Below are positions 7,944 through 15,736 of a DNA stretch of 41,244 nucleotides, piece after piece. Position numbers and translations under genes: made by a program. Where the stretch lies: NCBI GenBank assembly GCA_003052455.1, contig QAPD01000037.1:1-41244 (forward strand). Reading direction: 5' to 3'. Below the pieces are notes generated by a model, which had not been told where the DNA came from, searched no databases, and worked only from the letters and a program-made list of their open reading frames with translations. This stretch comes from Sphaerisporangium cinnabarinum. GTDB lineage: Bacteria > Actinomycetota > Actinomycetes > Actinomycetales > Cellulomonadaceae. Numbering within the stretch: position 1 is the first letter of the stretch; every line of letters starts with the position of its first letter.

Positions 7944-9251
7944 GTGAGCGTCACCCGCGAGACCACGTACACCCTGCCCGGCATCCACGTCACCGACCGC
8001 GAGCTCGAGGTGCCGCTCGTCTGGGACGACGACGCGGACCCGCGCCGCCTCACGCTGTTCGTGCGCGAGCTCGTCGACCCGGTGCGGCGCCACGACGACC
8101 TCCCGCTGCTCGTGTTCCTCCAGGGCGGCCCGGGCGGCAAGGGGCCCCGGCCGACCGGGCCGGACGGCTGGGTCGGCACCGCGCTCGCGACGCACCGGGT
8201 GGTGCTGCTCGACCAGCGCGGCACGGGCCGGTCCTCGGCGGTGCGGGGGGCGGCGCTCGCCGCGCGCGGCCCGGGCGCCGTCCAGGCCGAGTACCTCTCC
8301 CGCTTCCGGGCGGACGCGATCGTCGCCGACGCCGAGCACGTGCGGCGGACGGTGTACGGCGGCCGGAGGTGGACGTCGCTCGGCCAGTCCTACGGCGGCT
8401 TCCTCACGATGACCTACCTGTCGCGGGCGCCCGACGCGCTCGCGGCCTGCTACGTGACGGGTGGCCTGCCCGGCCTGACGGCCGACGCGCGCGAGGTCTA
8501 CCGCCGCACGCAGCCGCGCGTCGTCGCGAAGAACGCCGCCTACCGCGAGCGCTACCCGGACGACGCGGCCCGCCTCGCGCGCGTCGCGGACCTCCTCACG
8601 GCCGACGACGTGCGGCTGCCCGACGGCGACCGGCTCACCGTGCGCCGGCTCCAGTCGCTCGGCACGGACCTCGGCATGAAGCCGGGCCCGGAGCGCATCC
8701 ACTGGCTCGTGGACGAGGCGTTCGACCCCGACGCGCCGGACACCTTGACGGACACGTTCCTCGCGGACGTCGCGGCCGCGACGTCGTTCCGCACCAACCC
8801 CCTGTACGCCGTGCTCCACGAGTCGATCTACGCGCAGTCGGGCGACGGCCCGACGGCCTGGGCCGCCGAGTCCGTCCGGGCGCAGGACCCGGCCTTCGAC
8901 CCGTCGGCCCGGCCGCTGCTCCTCACCGGCGAGATGATCTACCCCTGGATGTTCGAGGAGGTCGCCGCGCTCCGGCCGTTCCGCGCGGCGGCGGAGGCGC
9001 TCGCCGCGCGGGAGGACTGGCCCGACCTGTACGACCTCGACGTCCTCGCACGCAACGAGGTGCCGGTCGAGGCGGCGGTGTACTTCGACGACATGTTCGT
9101 GGACGCCGGGCTCTCGCTCGAGACGGCCGGGCGCGTGGGGAACGTCCGCACGTGGGTGACGAACGAGCTCGAGCACGACGGCCTGCGCACGGGCGACGTG
9201 CTCGCGCGCCTCGTCGAGCGGCTCGCCGCCCGCGGCGGCCCGCGCGCCTGA
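7944..9251 (+). CDS. Proline iminopeptidase-like alpha/beta hydrolase (peptidase family S33)
   Basis: Alpha/beta-hydrolase of 435 aa, expected to release N-terminal proline or similar residues from peptides. The oxyanion-hole motif LQGGPGG (residues 59-65) corresponds to the family HGGPG. The nucleophile elbow is GQSYGGF with Ser149. A C-terminal His candidate lies in NELEHDGLR, and an Asp candidate in the AVYFDDMFVD segment. Length and motifs match the long actinobacterial S33 branch (Streptomyces Pip-like). No signal peptide is seen, so it is cytoplasmic. The GTG start is set by the leaderless TAGGGT element. It is convergent with the next gene, 12 bases away. Confidence 0.85.
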   Translation: MSVTRETTYTLPGIHVTDRELEVPLVWDDDADPRRLTLFVRELVDPVRRHDDLPLLVFLQGGPGGKGPRPTGPDGWVGTALATHRVVLLDQRGTGRSSAVRGAALAARGPGAVQAEYLSRFRADAIVADAEHVRRTVYGGRRWTSLGQSYGGFLTMTYLSRAPDALAACYVTGGLPGLTADAREVYRRTQPRVVAKNAAYRERYPDDAARLARVADLLTADDVRLPDGDRLTVRRLQSLGTDLGMKPGPERIHWLVDEAFDPDAPDTLTDTFLADVAAATSFRTNPLYAVLHESIYAQSGDGPTAWAAESVRAQDPAFDPSARPLLLTGEMIYPWMFEEVAALRPFRAAAEALAAREDWPDLYDLDVLARNEVPVEAAVYFDDMFVDAGLSLETAGRVGNVRTWVTNELEHDGLRTGDVLARLVERLAARGGPRA

Positions 9252-9263
9252 CGGGGTGGCGCG

Positions 9264-10805
9264 TCAGGCCGTCTGGTCGCGGCGCGCGCGCAGCACCCAC
9301 GCCCCGGACACCAGCGCCCCGCCCAGCAGCAGCGTGAGCAGGTCGAACCCGGTGTCGCCGCGCGGCGGGGCCGGTGGGACCGCGACGGGCGCGCCGCCCG
9401 CGGCCACGACGACGGCGCCGGACGGGTCCGCCGTGCCGACCACCGGCTGCAGGTCGAGCGCGGGCCCGTCCGGCGTCGTCGGCCCGGACGCGCTCGGGGT
9501 CTCGGCGGGCGCCGGGTCCGGGGCGGTCGGAGCCGGCGACGCGGGCGGGGCGGAGGGCGTCTCGGGGACGGCAGGCCCGTCGAGCGTGAGCTCCCAGGAC
9601 GTCTCGCCGACGAGGACGTAGCCGTCGAGCGCGCGCGCCGTCACGGTCACCGTGCCCCGGGCGGGATGGCGGCCCGGGGCGAGGACCCGCTCGTCGAGGA
9701 GGTGCTCCACGCCGTCGGCACGCGGCACCTCGACCTCGGCCGCCGCGCCCGGGCGCGCGGCGACGACCACGGGGGCCGGTGCGCGGACCTCGGTGAGACC
9801 GGAGAACACGAGCTCGACGGCGCGCGACCCGTCCGACCCCGGCAGCACCGGCTCCGCCGCGCCCACCGCCGCGAGCCGCAGGCCCGCGACCGGGGAGAGC
9901 GTCAGGACGACGCGCGCCACGTGGTCGACGTACCCCTCGACGGCGTGCGTGCTGCCGGGCGGGAGCACCGCGCCGGTCGCGTCGCGGACGACGAGGCCCT
10001 CGGTGTCGGGCACGGTGTACGTGTCCGCCTCGCCCGGGCCGTCCTGCACGTCGGGGAGCACCGCCGTGACGACGGGGAGCAGCTCGGTGACCGCCTCGCC
10101 GACGGTCTGCCCGTCCGGGAGCTGCAGCACGTGGCCGTCCTCGGCCGTCGCCGTCGCCCGCAGGACGCCACCGTCCCGCGGCGCCTCGACGGTCCGGTAC
10201 CCGTACACGACGACCACGGTGCACGCCACCGGCTCGCCGCCCAGGGACCAGCGCGCGCCCTCGACCACCGGCACGAGGTAGACCGCGCCCTCGGCGTCCG
10301 CGCGGACGAGGACCGGCGGCAGCACGACCACGCGGGGCGCGGGCTCGTCGTCGGGCACGGCGGGGTCCGGGCCGGGTGGCGGCTCGCTCTCGTCCGGAGC
10401 CGCCGGGCCGGGACCGGGGCCGGAGGGCAACGCGCCCGCCTCCGAAGTGGGCGGGCCCTCCTCGGGAGGCTCCGGACCGTCCGGCACGGGAGCGACCGAC
10501 GCGCCGTCCGGGGCCGCGCCGTCGTCCGGCGCCTCGTCCGCTCCGTGGCCCGGGCCTTCGTCCGCGTCGAGGACCAGGTCCTGGTCCGCACCCGCCCCCG
10601 GGACCGCGTCCGTGGCGCCGACGTCGGTCCGGCCGCTGCTCTCCAGGACCCGCACGAACGTCTCCCCCGCCACGGGCACGACCTCCGGACCGGTCGCGGT
10701 GCGCGTGACCGGCGCGGCGTGGGCCGTGGCGGTCGTGCCGACCAGGACGGCGCTCACTAGCACCGCGGCGAGCGTGGTCCTCGGGCGAGCCCGGTGCGCG
10801 GACAT
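9264..10805 (-). CDS. Secreted Pro-rich surface protein with C-terminal membrane anchor
   Basis: I do not recognise a family. The 513-aa product starts with a signal peptide (basic RARPRT, hydrophobic core, cleavage near AHA-AP at about residue 30). Next comes an acidic Pro/Gly/Ala-rich linker (about 75-150), then beta-rich Val/Thr segments (about 150-430), a second Pro-rich linker, and a final hydrophobic segment (FDLLTLLLGGALVSGAWVL) with a basic tail RARRDQTA. The order DTG-hydrophobic-basic resembles a degenerate sortase sorting signal, but no LPxTG is present. ATG 10805 follows GAGGAG. A GCATAGG element like those of flagellar genes lies about 50 bases upstream, suggesting co-expression. 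Confidence 0.75.
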   Translation of the reverse strand: MSAHRARPRTTLAAVLVSAVLVGTTATAHAAPVTRTATGPEVVPVAGETFVRVLESSGRTDVGATDAVPGAGADQDLVLDADEGPGHGADEAPDDGAAPDGASVAPVPDGPEPPEEGPPTSEAGALPSGPGPGPAAPDESEPPPGPDPAVPDDEPAPRVVVLPPVLVRADAEGAVYLVPVVEGARWSLGGEPVACTVVVVYGYRTVEAPRDGGVLRATATAEDGHVLQLPDGQTVGEAVTELLPVVTAVLPDVQDGPGEADTYTVPDTEGLVVRDATGAVLPPGSTHAVEGYVDHVARVVLTLSPVAGLRLAAVGAAEPVLPGSDGSRAVELVFSGLTEVRAPAPVVVAARPGAAAEVEVPRADGVEHLLDERVLAPGRHPARGTVTVTARALDGYVLVGETSWELTLDGPAVPETPSAPPASPAPTAPDPAPAETPSASGPTTPDGPALDLQPVVGTADPSGAVVVAAGGAPVAVPPAPPRGDTGFDLLTLLLGGALVSGAWVLRARRDQTA

Positions 10806-10856
10806 GGGCGTGCGGCTCCTCTCCGGTCGCGTCCGCTTCTGGACGCGCCCGAGGCC

Positions 10857-10886
10857 CCTATGCACGAGGCGGGCCGCGCTGTCCGC
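10857..10886 (-). promoter_or_regulatory. GCATAGG element ahead of the surface-protein gene
   Basis: Minus-strand GCATAGG occupies 10863-10857, 51 bases before the ATG at 10805. The position that carries GGCT in other copies reads GACA here (upstream box about 10880-10886), so only the -10-like half is fully conserved. Confidence 0.45.
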
Positions 10887-10932
10887 ATCGTCCTCGCGCG
10901 TCCCGTTTCGTCCGGGCCGGCGGGGCCCGGGA

Positions 10933-10944
10933 CGAACCGGTTCG
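10933..10944. promoter_or_regulatory. Perfect palindrome CGAACCGGTTCG
   Basis: A 12-base perfect dyad in the divergent region, and a candidate operator, possibly for the adjacent LuxR-type protein. The half sites are 2 bases apart, not 4, so it does not fit an actinobacterial LexA box. Confidence 0.35.
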
Positions 10945-11105
10945 AGCGCTTCACCCGGCTTCCCCGAGAACCGGCGCACCTCCTCGCCTAGGGTGAGAGC
11001 GGATCACGGCGCGGTGCCGGCTCTGGGGGGCGGAGCCGTGGCCGGACGCGGTTCGCCGCCCGTCCGCCCGCCCGCCCGTGGAGCGGGGGAAGCACGGAGG
11101 GCAGC

Positions 11106-13733
11106 ATGTCGGTGACGGACACGACGACGTTCCGTCTGTACGGGGCGCCGCGCCCGCCGCACACCGAGCTCGTCCGCGAGCGCCTGCTCGACCGGCTCGA
11201 GGTCGACGCGGCGCTCCGCGTCGTCCGGGGCCCCGCGGGGGCAGGCAAGACCTCTCTCCTCGCCGAGTGGTCCCGACGCCGGGCCACGCCGGGCCTCTGG
11301 CTGTCCGTCATCCCGGAGATGACGCGCACGGACCTCTGGCGCGCGGTCGCGCGACGCGCCGCGCGGGCCGGGCTCGAGGCGTTCGAGGCGGCGCTGGGGA
11401 CCGCGGAGCTCACCGCCGAGGACGTGCCCGACCGGCTGGCCGACGCGTTCCTCGCCGTCCCCGGCGAGGTCGTGGTCGTCATCGACGACTACCAGGACGT
11501 CGCGGACGCCGCGGTCCACGACGACGTGCTCGCACTCCTGCGCCTGTGCCCGCACCTCTCCGTCGCCGTGGCCACGAGCACGGTCTCCCCGTTGGAGGCC
11601 GCCTCGATCGGGCTCGAGCTGGACCGGACGGTCATCACGGCCGACCAGCTGCCGCTGACCCAGGACGAGACGGCGCGCATGCTGCGCCAGGCCGGCGTGG
11701 ACCTCGACCCCGCGGAGGCACACGTCCTCACCGGGGGGCAGCCGCTGTACCTGCGCGTCGCGATGCTCGCCGCGGAGATGGCCGGGTCGCACGGGACCCC
11801 GGCACACGTCCAGGTCGCCGACGAGCTGCTGCGGGCCGCCCTCGAGAAGCAGCTCGAGGGCGCCGAGCGCCCTCGGCTCGAGCAGGTCCTGCGGCGGTGC
11901 GCGGTCGCGGACGTCCTCACCGCCGACCTCGCCGTGGCGCTGACCCGGGAGCCCGCCGCGCCGCAGCTGCTGTGGATGCTCGAGGAGCGCGGGCTCGGCG
12001 CGTGGGAGCGACGCCCCGCAGGCCGCGTGTTCGTCCTGTTCCCCGTGGTGCGCACGTTCGTGGCCGAGCGCGTCCGCGAGGAGCACCCGGACGAGTGGGG
12101 GCGCGCCGAGCTCGCGGCCGCGCGCTGGTACCTGACGAACGGCTATCCCGTCGAGGCGGTGCGGCACGCGGTCGGCGCGGGCGACCTCGCGCTCGCCTCC
12201 TCGGCCGTCTCGCGGCACTGGGGCGAGCTGCTCGAGCCGCAGGCGCTGGTCCGCCTCGACGTCCTCAAGAGCCTCCCGCAGTCCGAGCTCCGGCGGTGGC
12301 CGCTGCTCGCCGGGGCGCTCGCGATCCATCACGACAGCGTCCCCGGGGAGCGCGCCGAGGCGATCGAGATGTACCACCTGACGCTGGCCGCCCTGCGTCC
12401 CCGGGCGAGGACGGCCTCGACGGCGGAGCGCGTCGTGCTGGACGTGCTGGAGAGCGTCGCGCTGCGCTCCACGAACGCGACGCAGCGCGCCCTCGACCCG
12501 GCGCGCCGGGCACGTCGGACGCTGGACGAGCTGGGCGTGGACGAGCGCCGGGAGCTCGTCCGCGAGCTCCCCCGGCTCCGGGCCGAGGTCGCGATGTCGT
12601 TCGCGCGGGCGGGCGCGGACGACGAGGCGCTCGCCACGCTCGAGGACCTCGGCGGCTCCCCCGCCGTGGACCCGCGCGCGCTCTACGGCCTGTCGCTGCG
12701 CGCGCTCGTGCTCGCGGTCCGCGGCGACCTGCCGGAGGCCGTGCGCGACCTCGAGGTCATCGAGGCGTCGCCCCACGCCGAGGTCCGCGCGGGGCGCGAC
12801 GACCACCTGTACCGCGTCGCGCGCGCGATCGTGTGCCTCGAGCGCTTCGACACGCGCGGCGCCCAGGCCCACCTCGACGTCCTGCGCCCGCACCTCGCGA
12901 CGCTCGAGACCCGCCCGGTCGTCGCCACGGTGCAGGCCTACGTCGACCTGGTGTCGTTCGAGCCGGCCCTCGGCATCGAGCGGCTCCGCCGCTACATCGA
13001 GTCCGAGCGCGGGCGCCGGCGCATCTCCGCGCGCGACATCGACCACCTCGACTACGTCAGCGGGCTGCTCGGGCTCGCGCGCGGCCAGGTCGGCGCGGTG
13101 CACTCGTGGCTCAAGGTCGCCCCGGCGACGTCGTCGCTCACCTGGCTGCTGCGGGCCCACGTGGCCCTCCTCACCGGCCGGTGGAGCACCGCACGGGACG
13201 TGCTCGTCGCGCGCACGCCGCCGCGGACGGCCGCACCCCGCCTGCGGGCCGCGCACGCCGTCCTGCTCGCCGCCGCCCTGACGCACGCCGAGGAGGAGAC
13301 GCAGGCGCGCGACGCCCTGGACAAGCTCGCCGGCGTCGCCGAGGACCGGCGGCTGCGGTTCGCGCTCGCGCTCCCCGCCCGGCACGACCTCCTCGCGCTC
13401 GCCGAGCTGGCGGCACGGAGCAAGGACCAGACGGCGCAGCGCCTCATCGGGGACGCGGAACCCGTCCCGGAGCTCTTCGCCGCGACGGCCGACCTCCCGC
13501 AGCCCTTGTCCGACCGGGAGGTCGTCGTCCTCGACACCCTCATGCGGCACGCGACCGCGGTCGACATCTCCCGGAGCCTCACCGTGTCCGTGAACACGGT
13601 CAAGAGCCAGCTCCGCTCGATCTACCGGAAGCTCGGCGTGCGCCGGCGCGAGGACGCCCTCGCGCGCGGGATCGAGCTGGGGCTCCTCCCCGCCCACCGT
13701 CCGCTGCCCGCGAGCGGCACGGACGGGGCCTGA
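11106..13733 (+). CDS. Large ATP-binding LuxR-family (MalT/LAL-type) transcriptional regulator
   Basis: STAND-type regulator of 875 aa. The N-terminal NTPase has a P-loop GPAGAGKTS (residues 42-50) and a Walker-B-like strand VVVVIDDYQD (about 119-128). A long helical, repeat-like middle probably senses an inducer or partner. The C-terminus is a LuxR helix-turn-helix (about 800-860, PLSDREVVVLDTLMRH...VNTVKSQLRSIYRKLGV). Proteins of this build activate their target promoters as ATP-dependent oligomers. GGAGGG sits just before the ATG. It is divergent from the surface-protein gene and lies 3.5 kb from the flagellar locus, so a role in surface or motility control is possible but unproven. Confidence 0.88.
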   Translation: MSVTDTTTFRLYGAPRPPHTELVRERLLDRLEVDAALRVVRGPAGAGKTSLLAEWSRRRATPGLWLSVIPEMTRTDLWRAVARRAARAGLEAFEAALGTAELTAEDVPDRLADAFLAVPGEVVVVIDDYQDVADAAVHDDVLALLRLCPHLSVAVATSTVSPLEAASIGLELDRTVITADQLPLTQDETARMLRQAGVDLDPAEAHVLTGGQPLYLRVAMLAAEMAGSHGTPAHVQVADELLRAALEKQLEGAERPRLEQVLRRCAVADVLTADLAVALTREPAAPQLLWMLEERGLGAWERRPAGRVFVLFPVVRTFVAERVREEHPDEWGRAELAAARWYLTNGYPVEAVRHAVGAGDLALASSAVSRHWGELLEPQALVRLDVLKSLPQSELRRWPLLAGALAIHHDSVPGERAEAIEMYHLTLAALRPRARTASTAERVVLDVLESVALRSTNATQRALDPARRARRTLDELGVDERRELVRELPRLRAEVAMSFARAGADDEALATLEDLGGSPAVDPRALYGLSLRALVLAVRGDLPEAVRDLEVIEASPHAEVRAGRDDHLYRVARAIVCLERFDTRGAQAHLDVLRPHLATLETRPVVATVQAYVDLVSFEPALGIERLRRYIESERGRRRISARDIDHLDYVSGLLGLARGQVGAVHSWLKVAPATSSLTWLLRAHVALLTGRWSTARDVLVARTPPRTAAPRLRAAHAVLLAAALTHAEEETQARDALDKLAGVAEDRRLRFALALPARHDLLALAELAARSKDQTAQRLIGDAEPVPELFAATADLPQPLSDREVVVLDTLMRHATAVDISRSLTVSVNTVKSQLRSIYRKLGVRRREDALARGIELGLLPAHRPLPASGTDGA

Positions 13734-13745
13734 GGCCCGGGCCGG

Positions 13746-14360
13746 TCAGACGAGGTCGTCGACGATCTTGGCCGACGCGCGCATCTCGGCGCGGGCGAGG
13801 TCGTCGTCGATCTCGCGACCCGCCGCGATGAGCGCCGCGCGCGGCAGCCACGAGAAGACGACGAGGACGGGGTAGCTGTCCTCGCCCACGTACACGCGGC
13901 GACGCCAGGCGGCCCACGCCACGGCGCGCGTGAGCACGCGCACGGGGTCGTCGAGCTCGTTCGCCGCGTGCGCGGCGTTCTCCCACCCGTGCTGCGCCTC
14001 GCTCATGACGCGCGCGCCGCCGTGCCCGAGCGGCCGGGCGAGCGCCGCGAGGCCGATGTCCTCGGCGATCACGACGGCCTCCGACGGGACCAGGTCCAGG
14101 CCGTCCCGGTACGTACCGAACGTCGCGGGGTCCAGGTGACGCCACGGGTCGTCGTCGGGCAACGAGTCCAGGAGGTCGGTGAGGGCGCCGGCGAGGAGCG
14201 TCACGGCGCGCAGCGGGTGCGCCTTCGCCTGGGCGCGCATCGCGGCCATGGTCGCGAGCCGGTCGTCGGGGTCGATGAGCGGCTCCACGAGGCCCACGGC
14301 CCAGATGGCCCACGTCGTGTCGTCCCACGGCGCGCCGGCGCCGTCCTCCTCCGGGGTCAC
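13746..14360 (-). CDS. Hypothetical protein
   Basis: A 204-aa soluble protein I do not recognise. It is rich in Trp and Ala and mainly helical (for example TWAIWAVGLVEPLI, AMRAQAKAHPLRAVTLLAGALTDLL, RVLTRAVAWAAWRRR). No membrane segment, signal peptide or catalytic motif is evident. Codon use matches the neighbours, with G/C at nearly every third position, which supports a real gene. The GTG at 14360 is the most plausible start; the frame continues upstream through the divergent promoter region. It ends 12 bases from the LuxR-type gene (convergent) and is divergent from the sigma-like gene. Confidence 0.6.
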   Translation of the reverse strand: MTPEEDGAGAPWDDTTWAIWAVGLVEPLIDPDDRLATMAAMRAQAKAHPLRAVTLLAGALTDLLDSLPDDDPWRHLDPATFGTYRDGLDLVPSEAVVIAEDIGLAALARPLGHGGARVMSEAQHGWENAAHAANELDDPVRVLTRAVAWAAWRRRVYVGEDSYPVLVVFSWLPRAALIAAGREIDDDLARAEMRASAKIVDDLV

Positions 14361-14643
14361 CGCGACACCACCCCGCCCGGGGCGTCGGCGGCCCGGCACG
14401 GCGACGCCGTCGAAGCGCAGGACGCTGCGTGCACCCGGTCCACCTCCTGATCTCGTCCTGCCCTGTCCGTCCGGCGAGCCCGTCGCCGAGGACAGCATCC
14501 CACCGAGGCGACGTCCGCGAAACACCCGCGGCGGGCGAAGCGTGCGGAGATCACCCGCTGCCCGGGGTGCCCGAGGGTGAAGTCCGGTGTGAAAGACGGT
14601 GTCCGGCGCGCCAGGAGCCCCTCCGGGTCCGCATGCTTGGACC
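14361..14643. other. 283-base divergent intergenic region before the sigma-like gene
   Basis: No gene seen. Near its right end (14576-14606) the segment GGTGAAGTCCGGTGTGAAAG followed by ACGGTGTCCGG contains imperfect direct repeats of GGTG-purine-rich and GTCCGG units. These could be operator sites for the sigma-like gene. No GCATAGG copy was found on either strand here. Confidence 0.3.
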
Positions 14644-15594
14644 GTGACCGACCGGACCCTGCTCGACCCGCGCTCGCACCGGGCGCGCGACGCGCGTCCC
14701 GTGCGCGCCGTCGACGAGGGCCCGCAGGACGACGACGACCCCGGAGCGCTCCGGGACGAGGTCGCCCGCGTCGTCGCGATCGAGGACGACGCCCGGTACC
14801 GCGCCGAGGTCTCGTCCCTCCTCGCCGCCCACGCGACGCAGTGGCGCCGGATCGCGGCGCGCCTGTGCCGCACCAACTCGGTGCCCGCGGCGCAGCACCT
14901 CGACGACGTCGCGGCGATCGTCGTGGAGACCGCCTGGGAGATGCTCGAGCGCTCCCGGCGCGACCCCGCGTACCTGCGCAGCATGCGCTCGTTCCTCGCG
15001 ATCGTCGTCTACACGGCTCGCCCGCGCGTGCGCTCGTTCCTCGACCACGCGACCGCCCCGGCGTCGGGCATGGTGGCCGCGCAGCGTCGGCGCCGCGAGC
15101 TCGCGCGCACCCGCTCGGAGCTCGCCGCGCTGCGCGGCGCGGCCCCCTCGGTCGAGGAGGCCGTGCGCGCCACCAACGAGCGCCTCGGCGCCCACCGGGC
15201 CGACGTCGTCCGGCAGGGCATGGTCGTGACGGAGGCGGACGAGCTCGTGCTGCGCGGCGCGCTGTCGTTCGACGAGGCCCTCGACTCCGCGCGCACGACC
15301 GACGCGCACGCGGACTGCGTGCTGCACGCGGTCGAGGTCCCGGCGCTCGTCCGGTCCGTGGTCGACGCGGCGCACGCGCAGGACCCGGTCCGCGGACGCG
15401 TCGCGGCGCTCTGGATGTCCGAGGCGTACGGGGGCGGCGGACCGCTCCCGGGTCATGACACGGTCGTGTGGATCGCCCGGACCCTGGGACTCCCCCGCCA
15501 CCGGACCGTCGACCACATCGAGCGGGTCCGGGAGCTGGCGGCGCGGCACCTGCGGGACGTCGGCATCGTCCTCGACGCCGTGGAGACCGGGTGA
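14644..15594 (+). CDS. Divergent sigma-70-like factor
   Basis: A 316-aa cytoplasmic protein whose layout resembles a four-region sigma factor. A region-2-like helix set lies at about 68-135 (QHLDDVAAIVVETAWEML, then SFLAIVVYTARPRVRSFL). A region-3-like segment lies at about 143-190 (RRRELARTRSELAALRGAAP, then SVEEAVRATNERL). A region-4-like helix-turn-helix lies at about 235-303 (VRGRVAALWMSEAYGG, then VVWIARTLGLPRHRTVDHIERVRELAARHL). Similarity to named families is weak, so this rests on motif order. An upstream ATG or GTG near 14599 would add 15 residues; GTG 14644 is preferred. It may read the GCATAGG promoters of the flagellar genes (inference). Confidence 0.55.
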   Translation: MTDRTLLDPRSHRARDARPVRAVDEGPQDDDDPGALRDEVARVVAIEDDARYRAEVSSLLAAHATQWRRIAARLCRTNSVPAAQHLDDVAAIVVETAWEMLERSRRDPAYLRSMRSFLAIVVYTARPRVRSFLDHATAPASGMVAAQRRRRELARTRSELAALRGAAPSVEEAVRATNERLGAHRADVVRQGMVVTEADELVLRGALSFDEALDSARTTDAHADCVLHAVEVPALVRSVVDAAHAQDPVRGRVAALWMSEAYGGGGPLPGHDTVVWIARTLGLPRHRTVDHIERVRELAARHLRDVGIVLDAVETG

Positions 15595-15633
15595 GCGCGC
15601 ACGTCGCTCCACGACCCGCACCTGCCGGGGGGC

Positions 15634-15652
15634 CCGCGGCGCAGCGCCGCGG
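15634..15652 (+). terminator. Hairpin after the sigma-like gene
   Basis: CCGCGGCGC (15634-15642), one base, GCGCCGCGG (15644-15652), perfect arms, about 40 bases downstream of the sigma-like stop. It may terminate that transcript or partly attenuate read-through into the membrane-protein gene. Confidence 0.45.
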
Positions 15653-15736
15653 CGAGCAGGAGAACCGCACCGTGGCGAGCACGGGGACCAGGGGGCGGCC
15701 GCAGGGCGGGCGCAGGAGCACAGGGGGCAGCAGGAC

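Larger units (their letters stand above)
10806..11105. other. 300-base divergent control region between the surface-protein gene and the LuxR-type regulator
   Basis: No gene seen. On the left side, GCATAGG at 10857-10863 is read on the minus strand. A hairpin with one bulged base spans 10907-10936. A perfect 12-base palindrome CGAACCGGTTCG lies at 10933-10944. A TAGGGT -10-like box on the plus strand at about 10989 could serve the LuxR-type gene. The right end carries the GGAGGG ribosome site of that gene. Confidence 0.5.

Noticed and set aside
10933-10944. CGAACCGGTTCG as a LexA/SOS box
   Set aside because: Half sites are separated by 2 bases; actinobacterial SOS boxes need CGAAC-N4-GTTCG.
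11004-13697. 897-aa minus-strand open frame opposite the LuxR-type gene
   Set aside because: Shadow of the P-loop/LuxR protein; composition is typical of antisense frames in high-GC DNA.
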